Of a stretch of DNA of 64,000 nucleotides, positions 49,129 through 55,934 are shown piece by piece (positions within the stretch are counted from its first letter, which is position 1; every line of letters starts with the position of its first letter). The translations under genes and the position numbers were made by a program. This DNA is from Allobosea thiooxidans (GTDB lineage Bacteria > Pseudomonadota > Alphaproteobacteria > Rhizobiales > Beijerinckiaceae): positions 124,001-188,000 of the forward strand of contig NZ_FUYX01000001.1 of NCBI RefSeq assembly GCF_900168195.1, in the 5' to 3' direction. The notes below the pieces were generated by a model. The model ran no database searches. It was not told where the DNA came from and was given only the letters and a program-made list of their open reading frames with translations.

Positions 49129-49506
49129 CTAAAGGAGGCGGCCTTTGGGGACGGGCGGATCGCGACCGACAATAACCGAGTGTACGTGATCTTCGAGAGA
49201 AACCACGATTACCGCAGACGTAAGCGACGCTCGAATGATGTCACAGCGATATGGATGCTGAGATACCTGACATTGCGCGCAGACTGTCTGGCAGCAAGCG
49301 TGCCGGGGCAGACAACCATCTTCGCCCGCGGACGTCATGATGACGGTCGAATGCATCGCCGGACTGACCTGCTCTCGCGCCGCACGGTTCTCGTGCGCCC
49401 ACGATGCTTCCCCCAGCCACAGTAGGGAGACCATGCAGACGACAACCAATGCAATGAACCTGAACATCCGCACCACAGCCGTCGAAAGTTCGTTTGCGCC
49501 GAACAT
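49129..49506 (-). CDS. Small Cys/His-rich exported protein
   Basis: 125 residues from the ATG at 49506 (113 from 49467). A hydrophobic segment (RFIALVVVCMVSLLWLGEASWA) serves as signal or anchor. The following domain has the cluster CLPRHACCQTVCAQCQ and further His, suggesting metal binding. The layout resembles the protein at 63139-63525 and DUF2946-like proteins near copper genes. A perfect FNR/FixK-type box lies 76 bases upstream. Confidence 0.55.
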   Translation of the reverse strand: MFGANELSTAVVRMFRFIALVVVCMVSLLWLGEASWAHENRAAREQVSPAMHSTVIMTSAGEDGCLPRHACCQTVCAQCQVSQHPYRCDIIRASLTSAVIVVSLEDHVHSVIVGRDPPVPKGRLL

Positions 49507-49581
49507 CAGCCGCGGATCCGGGGGGCGAGTGATCCAGATACGCGATGCGATCCATTCCACTACGGCAGGATGCCGTTTGCT

Positions 49582-49595
49582 TTGATCGAGGTCAA
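49582..49595. promoter_or_regulatory. FNR/FixK-type box 1
   Basis: TTGATCGAGGTCAA, a perfect TTGA-N6-TCAA site. It lies 76 bases before the minus-strand gene 49129-49506 and in the same gap as box 2, so it probably serves the minus-strand gene. Confidence 0.7.
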
Positions 49596-49644
49596 AAGCG
49601 CTGCTTGCACGTGGCCACGTCGAAATCGCTGCCCGGATGCGCGA

Positions 49645-49658
49645 TTGATCGAAATTAA
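49645..49658. promoter_or_regulatory. FNR/FixK-type box 2
   Basis: TTGATCGAAATTAA, one change from TTGA-N6-TCAA. 63 bases before the start at 49722; activation at -41.5 would place transcription start near 49693, after the alternative GTG at 49677, which favours the 49722 start. Confidence 0.6.
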
Positions 49659-49721
49659 GGTGTCGCGCAGAAGGCTGTGCTGATCTCTTGCGGTGTAGAA
49701 GATTTCTCCCGCGGGCCAAGG

Positions 49722-50072
49722 ATGGCACCAATAGCCCTGCCCCGAATTGATCGAAGGCACCGGATAGCAGTGCTCGTCGCGCGGGGGCGACGCAAGGCGA
49801 TGCTCAGTCCGTTCTTCGCCAAATGCGATGGGGTGCTACTGATCGACCCTGACGAAGCGCAGAAACATGAGTTCCGCGCGAACTGCGAACGAACCGGCGA
49901 AGCCACCTGTGACCTCGTGCTCGCAACCGGCATCACCAAGCTCATATGCGGCTTCATCGATGAAGCCGATCGCAACCGCCTTTCAGCGTTCGGGGTGGAT
50001 ATCCGGCTCGGCTCCTGTTCACGGCCTGTGACCCTGCTGGCACGCGAATTTGACGTCCTGCCGAAGGCTTGA
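49722..50072 (+). CDS. NifX/NafY-like (dinitrogenase Fe-Mo cofactor biosynthesis fold) protein
   Basis: 116 residues. RIAVLVARGRRKAMLSPFFAKCDGVLLID opens a ribonuclease-H-like metal-cluster carrier domain; GEATCDLVLATGITKLICGFIDEADRNRLSAFGVDI continues it, matching the NifB/NifX/NafY domain in order and spacing. No nif genes are present, so a role in cluster transfer or sensing elsewhere is more likely. Alternative GTG start at 49677. Preceded by FNR-type box 2. Confidence 0.6.
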   Translation: MAPIALPRIDRRHRIAVLVARGRRKAMLSPFFAKCDGVLLIDPDEAQKHEFRANCERTGEATCDLVLATGITKLICGFIDEADRNRLSAFGVDIRLGSCSRPVTLLAREFDVLPKA

Positions 50073-50163
50073 GGCTTCGCCGGGCGCAGGATCGACTCGA
50101 ACATCCCGCCCGAGCACGCCATGTCCGGGCTTCCAGAAAGCTGAGTCACTTCGCCGCATCAGC

Positions 50164-50177
50164 TTAACCGAGATCAA
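50164..50177. promoter_or_regulatory. FNR/FixK-type box 3
   Basis: TTAACCGAGATCAA (reverse TTGATCTCGGTTAA), 149 bases before the DUF2933 gene. One mismatch to TTGA-N6-TCAA. Confidence 0.55.
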
Positions 50178-50325
50178 GGATTTGCGTCCCGGTTCGCCTC
50201 ATCTGTTGAGCCAGGATCACGCCACCGCACGTCGAAGGCTCCCGTGGCCCGCCAGATCCGGGACCCTACGATGATCCGCAGAGGCAGCTCCTACCCTCGA
50301 TGGTCTCCAGCGCGGACGCGACCTC

Positions 50326-50589
50326 ATGGAACACAGTGCAGACCACCCCAACGCCCAGGATCAGAAGCGCCGATCCACGTCGTTCAAGATCGCTCTCGTC
50401 GGGTTTCTTGCAGTCGCTGCCTTCTATCTGATTGCGGAGCACCGCGCCCATCTCCTCGGCTGGCTCCCGTTGCTAATATTCCTCGCGTGCCCGCTGCTTC
50501 ATGTGTTCATGCATGGAAGACATGGAGGCCACGGCAACCAATCAATCCAGCCGTCCTCAGGTTGGCGGCAGCCTCCGCACGAACACTGA
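50326..50589 (+). CDS. DUF2933 small membrane protein
   Basis: 87 residues: charged N-terminus, one or two membrane segments (FKIALVGFLAVAAFYLIAEH; WLPLLIFLACPLLHVFMH), and a His/Gly tail FMHGRHGGHGNQ...PPHEH able to bind metal. DUF2933 proteins are common beside copper and heavy-metal genes. It ends 21 bases before the methyltransferase-like gene, so both are likely one transcript. Confidence 0.8.
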   Translation: MEHSADHPNAQDQKRRSTSFKIALVGFLAVAAFYLIAEHRAHLLGWLPLLIFLACPLLHVFMHGRHGGHGNQSIQPSSGWRQPPHEH

Positions 50590-50610
50590 TCAGGCTCCCG
50601 GAGCGCTCCC

Positions 50611-51270
50611 ATGCACGACAACGTTCCCGCCTACGGGCTTTGGTCCCTTGTTCTTCTGAACTCCGTAGTCTTCATCTTTTTTGCGTTCAGCTTCTTCAAG
50701 CCGAAATCGCCGCGCGACTGGCGCTCATTCGGGGCCTTCAGCGCCTTCATCCTGGCCCTCTTTACGGAAATGTACGGCTTCCCGCTGACGATCTACCTCC
50801 TATCCGGTTGGTTGCAGTCCAGATATCCGGACGTCAACTGGCTCTCCCACGACGCAGGACATCTTCTTGAGGAACTCTTCGGCTGGCGAGCGAACCCGCA
50901 TTTCGGCCCCTTTCACCTGCTGAGCTTCCTGTTCATCGGCGGCGGCTTCATGCTGATCGCGGCCGGTTGGAGGGTGCTCTACGAGGCTCAGCGACGCGGC
51001 ACGCTCGCCACCACTGGCATCTACGCCCGGATCAGGCATCCGCAATACGTCGGCTTCGTCCTCGTGATGTTCGGCTTCCTGCTGCAATGGCCGACGCTGC
51101 TGACGGTCGCGATGTTCCCCGTCCTGGCCTTCATGTACTGGCGGCTCGCGCGGCACGAGGAGCAGGAAGCACTAGCCGAGCACGGCGAGGCCTATGCGCG
51201 ATACATGCAGGACGTGCCCGGCTACTTTCCGCGACTTTCGTCCCATCCGACCGAAACGACGAGCCGCTAG
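50611..51270 (+). CDS. Isoprenylcysteine carboxyl methyltransferase (ICMT/PEMT) family membrane protein
   Basis: 219 residues with about five membrane helices. The family signature is in the C-terminal half: TTGIYARIRHPQYVGFVLVMFGFLLQWPTLLT, then EEQEALAEHGEAYARYMQ. These enzymes use S-adenosylmethionine on lipid-like substrates; bacterial versions are mostly uncharacterised and often near metal resistance genes. A GGAG site lies 7 bases before the ATG. Confidence 0.85.
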   Translation: MHDNVPAYGLWSLVLLNSVVFIFFAFSFFKPKSPRDWRSFGAFSAFILALFTEMYGFPLTIYLLSGWLQSRYPDVNWLSHDAGHLLEELFGWRANPHFGPFHLLSFLFIGGGFMLIAAGWRVLYEAQRRGTLATTGIYARIRHPQYVGFVLVMFGFLLQWPTLLTVAMFPVLAFMYWRLARHEEQEALAEHGEAYARYMQDVPGYFPRLSSHPTETTSR

Positions 51271-51384
51271 CCAAATCGAGTTCCCGGCGTGGTTTGATCT
51301 GAGGGTCTAACGGCGAGCAATGCTTCGACCTTGATAGCCCGGCACGCCGCCGCACCCGGAGTTGCCCGACGCGGATTTCACGGG

Positions 51385-51900
51385 ATGCAGCCGTTCGTCA
51401 GCGCTGGCGGCATCACCGTGCATGCGTTAGCATTCACACTGAATCTGCCTAGGGGGCTGATCGGTTCCAGCACAGGAGAGCTTGTGGGCCAATCCGTTCA
51501 TCCAGCCGCAGCCTCCACGCACTTGCCGGCATTCATTACGGCCCCCGGCGAGACAGACTGGCTCATGATTGCAATGGGCATGTTTCTGCTTCTTTTCGTC
51601 CTCGCGGTTGGCATCCTCTATCTTCGACTGCATGCGCTGCCCGATCGCCTCGCGCACAATAAAGTGCAGTTAGAAGTCACTTGCGTGTTGGGTCTGCTGG
51701 CCATGTTCACCCACATGCACATATTCTGGATCGCAGGTTTGCTTCTTGCACTGATCGATATCCCCGATGTGATCACGCCGATTAAGCGGATCGCAGGTGC
51801 AACGGAAAAGATCGCTGATCGCGCGGAAGTCGAGCGTGAAGAGCTAGGCGAGCGGCCCTCCGGTCCCGTTATCGAACCTCGGAATTCCGCCGCTGCCTAA
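51385..51900 (+). CDS. Hypothetical membrane protein
   Basis: 171 residues from the ATG at 51385; a TTG at 51331 would add 18. Contains two strong membrane helices (WLMIAMGMFLLLFVLAVGILYL; VTCVLGLLAMFTHMHIFWIAGLLLALI) and a C-terminal charged helix (KRIAGATEKIADRAEVEREELGE). HMH within the second helix could bind metal or haem. Family not recognised. Confidence 0.65.
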   Translation: MQPFVSAGGITVHALAFTLNLPRGLIGSSTGELVGQSVHPAAASTHLPAFITAPGETDWLMIAMGMFLLLFVLAVGILYLRLHALPDRLAHNKVQLEVTCVLGLLAMFTHMHIFWIAGLLLALIDIPDVITPIKRIAGATEKIADRAEVEREELGERPSGPVIEPRNSAAA

Positions 51901-52386
51901 GAATTTCGAGCTGTCTGTATCCAAGTCTAAGTGAGCAACGGAACGCCAACCGATACTCGGTCGGCGGACACAACGAACTGCGGACTCCGCTCGAGCGGTA
52001 GAGGGACCGCTTTCGAGGAGCGTCTCCGCACAGGACGGGTTCGGAGAGTTGCATTGTGGTCGGTGGCCCCGGATTTGCGGTCCAAGCGCAGGTAGGCGCC
52101 CCGCGACCTCCACGTACAAAGGGAGCAAGGTTGCGAGAAAACGATATCGTGCATCCGCAACGCTTCCCATCGCAGCATGACGGAAGGAGGACCACCCGAC
52201 GCCGGCGGTTGCTCCTCACCAATCCCTGCGGCGGCAGCGACAGTGCGAGAAAGCCCGCCCGGCACTGGACCTTAATCTCGATCAAAGATTCCCGGTCGCG
52301 AAATGACGACCCTCGCGGCCACCGAAATGCTCGCCGCCGATGTGCTGTCCCGCGATATCCTCCGCGGCCGTGCCAAGGAACAGACT
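51901..52386. other. Upstream region of the P-type ATPase operon
   Basis: 486 bases to the preferred ATPase start, including FNR-type box 4 (52272-52285). No convincing gene: minus-strand frames here lack ribosome sites and have arginine-rich shadow composition. Confidence 0.55.
52272..52285. promoter_or_regulatory. FNR/FixK-type box 4
   Basis: TTAATCTCGATCAA (reverse TTGATCGAGATTAA). Activation from -41.5 would start transcription near 52320, between the ATG at 52303 and the ATG at 52387, which argues for the later start. It probably drives the whole run 52387-61731. Confidence 0.65.
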
Positions 52387-54507
52387 ATGAGTTCGCCCCA
52401 TTCTGACCATGGCCATCATGGGCATCCCGGCCATGAGGGACACCAGGCGAGCGGGCACTCGGGCCACGACCGTCACGACAACCCGAAGGTCGTCATGGCC
52501 GCCGGATCGAGCCATGCCGAGCATGCTGGGCATGGCGGACACGACCATGGCGCCATGGTCGCCGATTTTCGCCGACGCTTCTGGGTAACGCTAATCCTGA
52601 CACCGCCGGTTCTGCTGCTGTCGCCGATGATCCAGCACTGGCTCGGCATTGCCAGCGCCCTCGCCTTCCCGGGTGACGGCTATGTTCTCTTTGCACTGTC
52701 CACGGCCGCCTATCTCTACGGCGGCTGGCCGTTCCTGACGGGCTTCGTATCCGAGCTGCGCAAGGGTCAGCCCGGAATGATGACCCTGATCGCGCTGGCG
52801 ATCTCGGCGGCCTATTTCTTCTCCGCCGCCGTCACCTTCGGCTTTCCCGGGGAGGCCTTCTACTGGGAGCTCGTGACGCTCATTCTGATCATGCTGCTCG
52901 GGCACTGGGTGGAGATGCGCTCCGTCATGGGCGCCTCGCGCGCCCTCGAGGAGCTGGTACGGCTGCTGCCCGACAGCGCAACCAGGATCGAAGCCGACGG
53001 CAGCACGCGCGAAGTCCCGATCTCGGCGCTCAAGCCAGGCGACCGTGTGATCGTCCGGCCGGGTGCCAAGGTCCCCGTTGATGGCAAGATCCTGGAAGGT
53101 TCGTCGGGCTTCAACGAGGCCATGCTCACGGGCGAATCCAGGCCCGTCACCAAGACGGTCGGCGCGACGGCGATCGGCGGCGCCATCAACGGCGCCAACG
53201 CCGTGACGATCGAGGTGACCGCGACGGGCGACTCGACCTACCTCGCCCAGGTCATCGACCTCGTGAAGAAGGCCCAGGCGACGCGCTCGCGTACGCAAGA
53301 CATCGCCAACCGGGCGGCCGCTTGGCTAACATACATCGCCCTCATTGTCGGCTTTGGAACGCTCTTCGTCTGGTGGCTAGTTCTGTCCGCTCCCCTCGAA
53401 TTCGCGCTGGAGCGGATGGTCACGGTGATGGTCGTAGCGTGCCCGCATGCGCTCGGCCTAGCGGTCCCGCTCGTCGTTGCGGTCAGCACCTCGCTCAGCG
53501 CCAGCAATGGCCTGCTGATCCGGGATCGCGCCGCCTTCGAGCGGGCGCGCAATCTCGATGCCGCCGTCTTCGACAAGACGGGCACGCTGACTGAAGGCCG
53601 CTTCGGCGTCAGCGACATCGTGCTGCTCGGAAAAGGCAAGGTCGAGGAGGAGCTGGCCTTCGCGGCCGCGGCCGAAAGCCAGTCCGAGCACCCCATAGCC
53701 CATGGCATCGTCGCCGAGGCAAAGGCACGAAACATCGCGCTGCCCAAGGCAACCGAGGTCAGCAACATTACCGGCGAAGGCCTCGTCGCCAAGGTCGCAA
53801 ATCAGGAAGTGCGCATCGTCAGTCCTGGCAATCTCGCCCGGCAGGGCAAGCCCGTTAGGCATCCGGAGCTTAAGCGGCTCGAGACCGAGGGCAAGACCGT
53901 CGTCGTCCTCGTCCGCGGAGGGGAGCCCACGGCCCTGTTCGCGCTCGCTGATATTGTCAGGTCGGAATCGAGGGAGGCGATCGCCGAACTCACTCGCCTC
54001 GGCATCAGGTCTGTGATGCTGACGGGCGATGCCAAAGGTGTTGCAGAGACCGTCTCCAAGGAACTCGGCATCGCCGAGTTCTTCGCCGAGGTACTCCCCG
54101 ACCAGAAGTCCGAGAAGATTAAGGAGCTTCAGGCGCGCGGGCTCTCCGTCGCCATGGTCGGCGACGGCGTCAACGACGCGCCAGCCCTCGTCCAGGCCGA
54201 TCTGGGAGTCGCTATCGGCGCAGGCACCGACGTCGCCGTGGAATCGGCCGACGTAGTGCTCGTCAGAAGCGACCCGCGTGACGTCGCGGCGATCCTTGGC
54301 CTGTCGCGCGCGACCTATCGCAAGATGGTTCAGAACCTGATCTGGGCGACCGGCTACAACACCATCGCTATCCCGATGGCCGCCGGAATCTCCTTCGGCA
54401 CGGGCTTCCTGATGACCCCGGCCGTGGCCGCCGTATTCATGTCCGCCAGTACTGTGATCGTCGCGATCAACGCACAGTTCCTGCGCTTCTACAGGCGCCA
54501 GGCATGA
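52387..54507 (+). CDS. P1B-type heavy-metal ATPase, CPH (CopB-like) class
   Basis: 706 residues from ATG 52387 (734 from 52303). His-rich N-terminus (HGHHGHPGHEGH, HAGHGGHDHG) in place of HMA domains; eight membrane helices expected; ion-site motif CPHALGLAVP in helix 6, TGES actuator loop, DKTGT phosphorylation site, and GDGVNDAP hinge. CPH pumps of the P1B-3 type export Cu(II)/Cu(I) or Ag(I). It is the first gene of a coupled operon, its stop overlapping the next start (ATGA). Confidence 0.92.
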   Translation: MSSPHSDHGHHGHPGHEGHQASGHSGHDRHDNPKVVMAAGSSHAEHAGHGGHDHGAMVADFRRRFWVTLILTPPVLLLSPMIQHWLGIASALAFPGDGYVLFALSTAAYLYGGWPFLTGFVSELRKGQPGMMTLIALAISAAYFFSAAVTFGFPGEAFYWELVTLILIMLLGHWVEMRSVMGASRALEELVRLLPDSATRIEADGSTREVPISALKPGDRVIVRPGAKVPVDGKILEGSSGFNEAMLTGESRPVTKTVGATAIGGAINGANAVTIEVTATGDSTYLAQVIDLVKKAQATRSRTQDIANRAAAWLTYIALIVGFGTLFVWWLVLSAPLEFALERMVTVMVVACPHALGLAVPLVVAVSTSLSASNGLLIRDRAAFERARNLDAAVFDKTGTLTEGRFGVSDIVLLGKGKVEEELAFAAAAESQSEHPIAHGIVAEAKARNIALPKATEVSNITGEGLVAKVANQEVRIVSPGNLARQGKPVRHPELKRLETEGKTVVVLVRGGEPTALFALADIVRSESREAIAELTRLGIRSVMLTGDAKGVAETVSKELGIAEFFAEVLPDQKSEKIKELQARGLSVAMVGDGVNDAPALVQADLGVAIGAGTDVAVESADVVLVRSDPRDVAAILGLSRATYRKMVQNLIWATGYNTIAIPMAAGISFGTGFLMTPAVAAVFMSASTVIVAINAQFLRFYRRQA

Positions 54508-55529
54508 CCTCCACGGCCTCACAGGAATCCGCGATGCGGCTGATCCTTCCCCTGCCCGGAAACGAGACCTTCGCGCAACGGCTGGCAAACGCTGGCGGAT
54601 GGGAGCTCGGCGTGCTCGAAGTACGACGTTTTCCCGATGGCGAGAGCTATGTGCGCCTGTTGTCGGACGTTGTGGGCAAGTCGGTCTATCTCGTCTGCAC
54701 GCTGGCCAGGCCGGACGAGGGCTTCCTGCGCCTGGTCTTCGCTGCCGATGCGGCCCGCTCGCTCGGAGCACGGACGGTGTCGTTGATCGCGCCTTACCTC
54801 TCCTACATGCGGCAGGATCGCCGCTTCCGGGCCGGAGAGGCCGTGACCTCGAGAAGCTTTGCGCGGCTCATCTCGTCGAGCTTCGACAGGCTGGTAACCG
54901 TCGACCCGCACCTGCATCGCTATCCGGCGCTTTCCTCCCTCTACGCCATTCCCACGAATACGCTGCACGCGGCCCCGCTTCTCGCCGACTGGATCGCGGA
55001 GGAAGTCCGCTCGCCCCTCGTCATCGGCCCGGACGAGGAAAGCGAGCAATGGGTCTCGGCGATTGCCGAGCGAGCACGCGCTCCCTGGACGGTTCTTCGC
55101 AAGGTGAGGCATGGGGATCGCAGCGTCGATGTCGATGTGCCCGACCTGTCCGCATGGCAGGGGCGTCAACCCGTCCTCGTCGACGATATCGCCTCGTCCG
55201 GCCACACCCTGATCGAGGCGGCGCGCAAGCTCCCGCCGCAAGGATTTCCCAAGCCCGTCATTGCGGTCGTCCATCCCATCTTCGCCGAGAACTCCTACGC
55301 CCGCCTGCGTGCTCTATCCGAAAGGATCGTCTCCGCGGACGCAGTCGAGCACGAGAGCAATGCCATCGGTCTTGCCTCGCTGATCGCAGGCGAGTTGTCG
55401 GTCGCGGAAAATACAGCGGAACAACTCGTGCGGCGGCGCAGGCCGCCCGAGCCGCGCGACGAGGTTGAGCAAGCCGGATATGACTCCTTTCCGGCCAGTG
55501 ACCCGCCATCCTGGACGTCCGGCCGATGA
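54504..55529 (+). CDS. Ribose-phosphate pyrophosphokinase homologue with C-terminal tail
   Basis: 341 residues. Conserved: RRFPDGESYVRL (ATP site), PYLSYMRQDRRF, VDPHLHRY, and the PRPP loop VDDIASSGHTLIEAA (usual form VDDMIDTGGT). Normal PRPP synthetase makes PRPP from ribose 5-phosphate and ATP. It diverges from housekeeping Prs and ends in a tail with DSFPASDPPSWT, a motif found alone in small alphaproteobacterial proteins. It may act on ribose phosphates made by the phosphorylase at 59690. Starts at the ATGA overlap. Confidence 0.82.
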   Translation: MTSTASQESAMRLILPLPGNETFAQRLANAGGWELGVLEVRRFPDGESYVRLLSDVVGKSVYLVCTLARPDEGFLRLVFAADAARSLGARTVSLIAPYLSYMRQDRRFRAGEAVTSRSFARLISSSFDRLVTVDPHLHRYPALSSLYAIPTNTLHAAPLLADWIAEEVRSPLVIGPDEESEQWVSAIAERARAPWTVLRKVRHGDRSVDVDVPDLSAWQGRQPVLVDDIASSGHTLIEAARKLPPQGFPKPVIAVVHPIFAENSYARLRALSERIVSADAVEHESNAIGLASLIAGELSVAENTAEQLVRRRRPPEPRDEVEQAGYDSFPASDPPSWTSGR

Positions 55530-55906
55530 AACCTCCCACGCAAATCGAGGTCCCGGGCAGGCCGAATGCGGTGACGAGCGCGAGGCTCAAGCGATCCGAA
55601 TTGGCCTCTACTTTAGGCGCCGCTCTGTTCGGCGGCGGCCTCGGATTGCTGGTCGCCCGCTACGTTGCCGACCTTACGGGTCCCTTACTGCTGGCGGGAG
55701 CGCTCGTCCATGCCTGGGGAATGTACGACAAGCACGCAATCGAGCGGGACCTGGGGCGGCCCGAGGCTCCGTGGATGAGGGCGTTGTACTGGCTGTGCTG
55801 GCTGGTTCTGGCGGGCGTGGCTGCCACGATCATTCTGAGAGCGCTCCTCTATGCGGCTTCGGTCCAGGTATCCGCCAGCGCAGCAGCAGGCGCTCTTCTC
55901 TCCTGA
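55526..55906 (+). CDS. Hypothetical membrane protein in phosphoketolase operon
   Basis: 126 residues with three to four hydrophobic segments (LGAALFGGGLGLLVARYVADLTGPLLLAGALVHAWGMY; ALYWLCWLVLAGVAATIILRALLY). Start overlaps the previous stop (ATGA). Its position suggests it belongs to the operon; function unknown. Confidence 0.7.
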   Translation: MKPPTQIEVPGRPNAVTSARLKRSELASTLGAALFGGGLGLLVARYVADLTGPLLLAGALVHAWGMYDKHAIERDLGRPEAPWMRALYWLCWLVLAGVAATIILRALLYAASVQVSASAAAGALLS

Positions 55907-55934
55907 GAGCAATCCGCGCAGAAAGGTCCAGCGA

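Noticed and set aside
51312-51340. Sixth FNR-type box near TTGATCTGAGGGTCTAA before the gene at 51385
   Set aside because: The half-sites are at the wrong spacing and the second half does not match TCAA.
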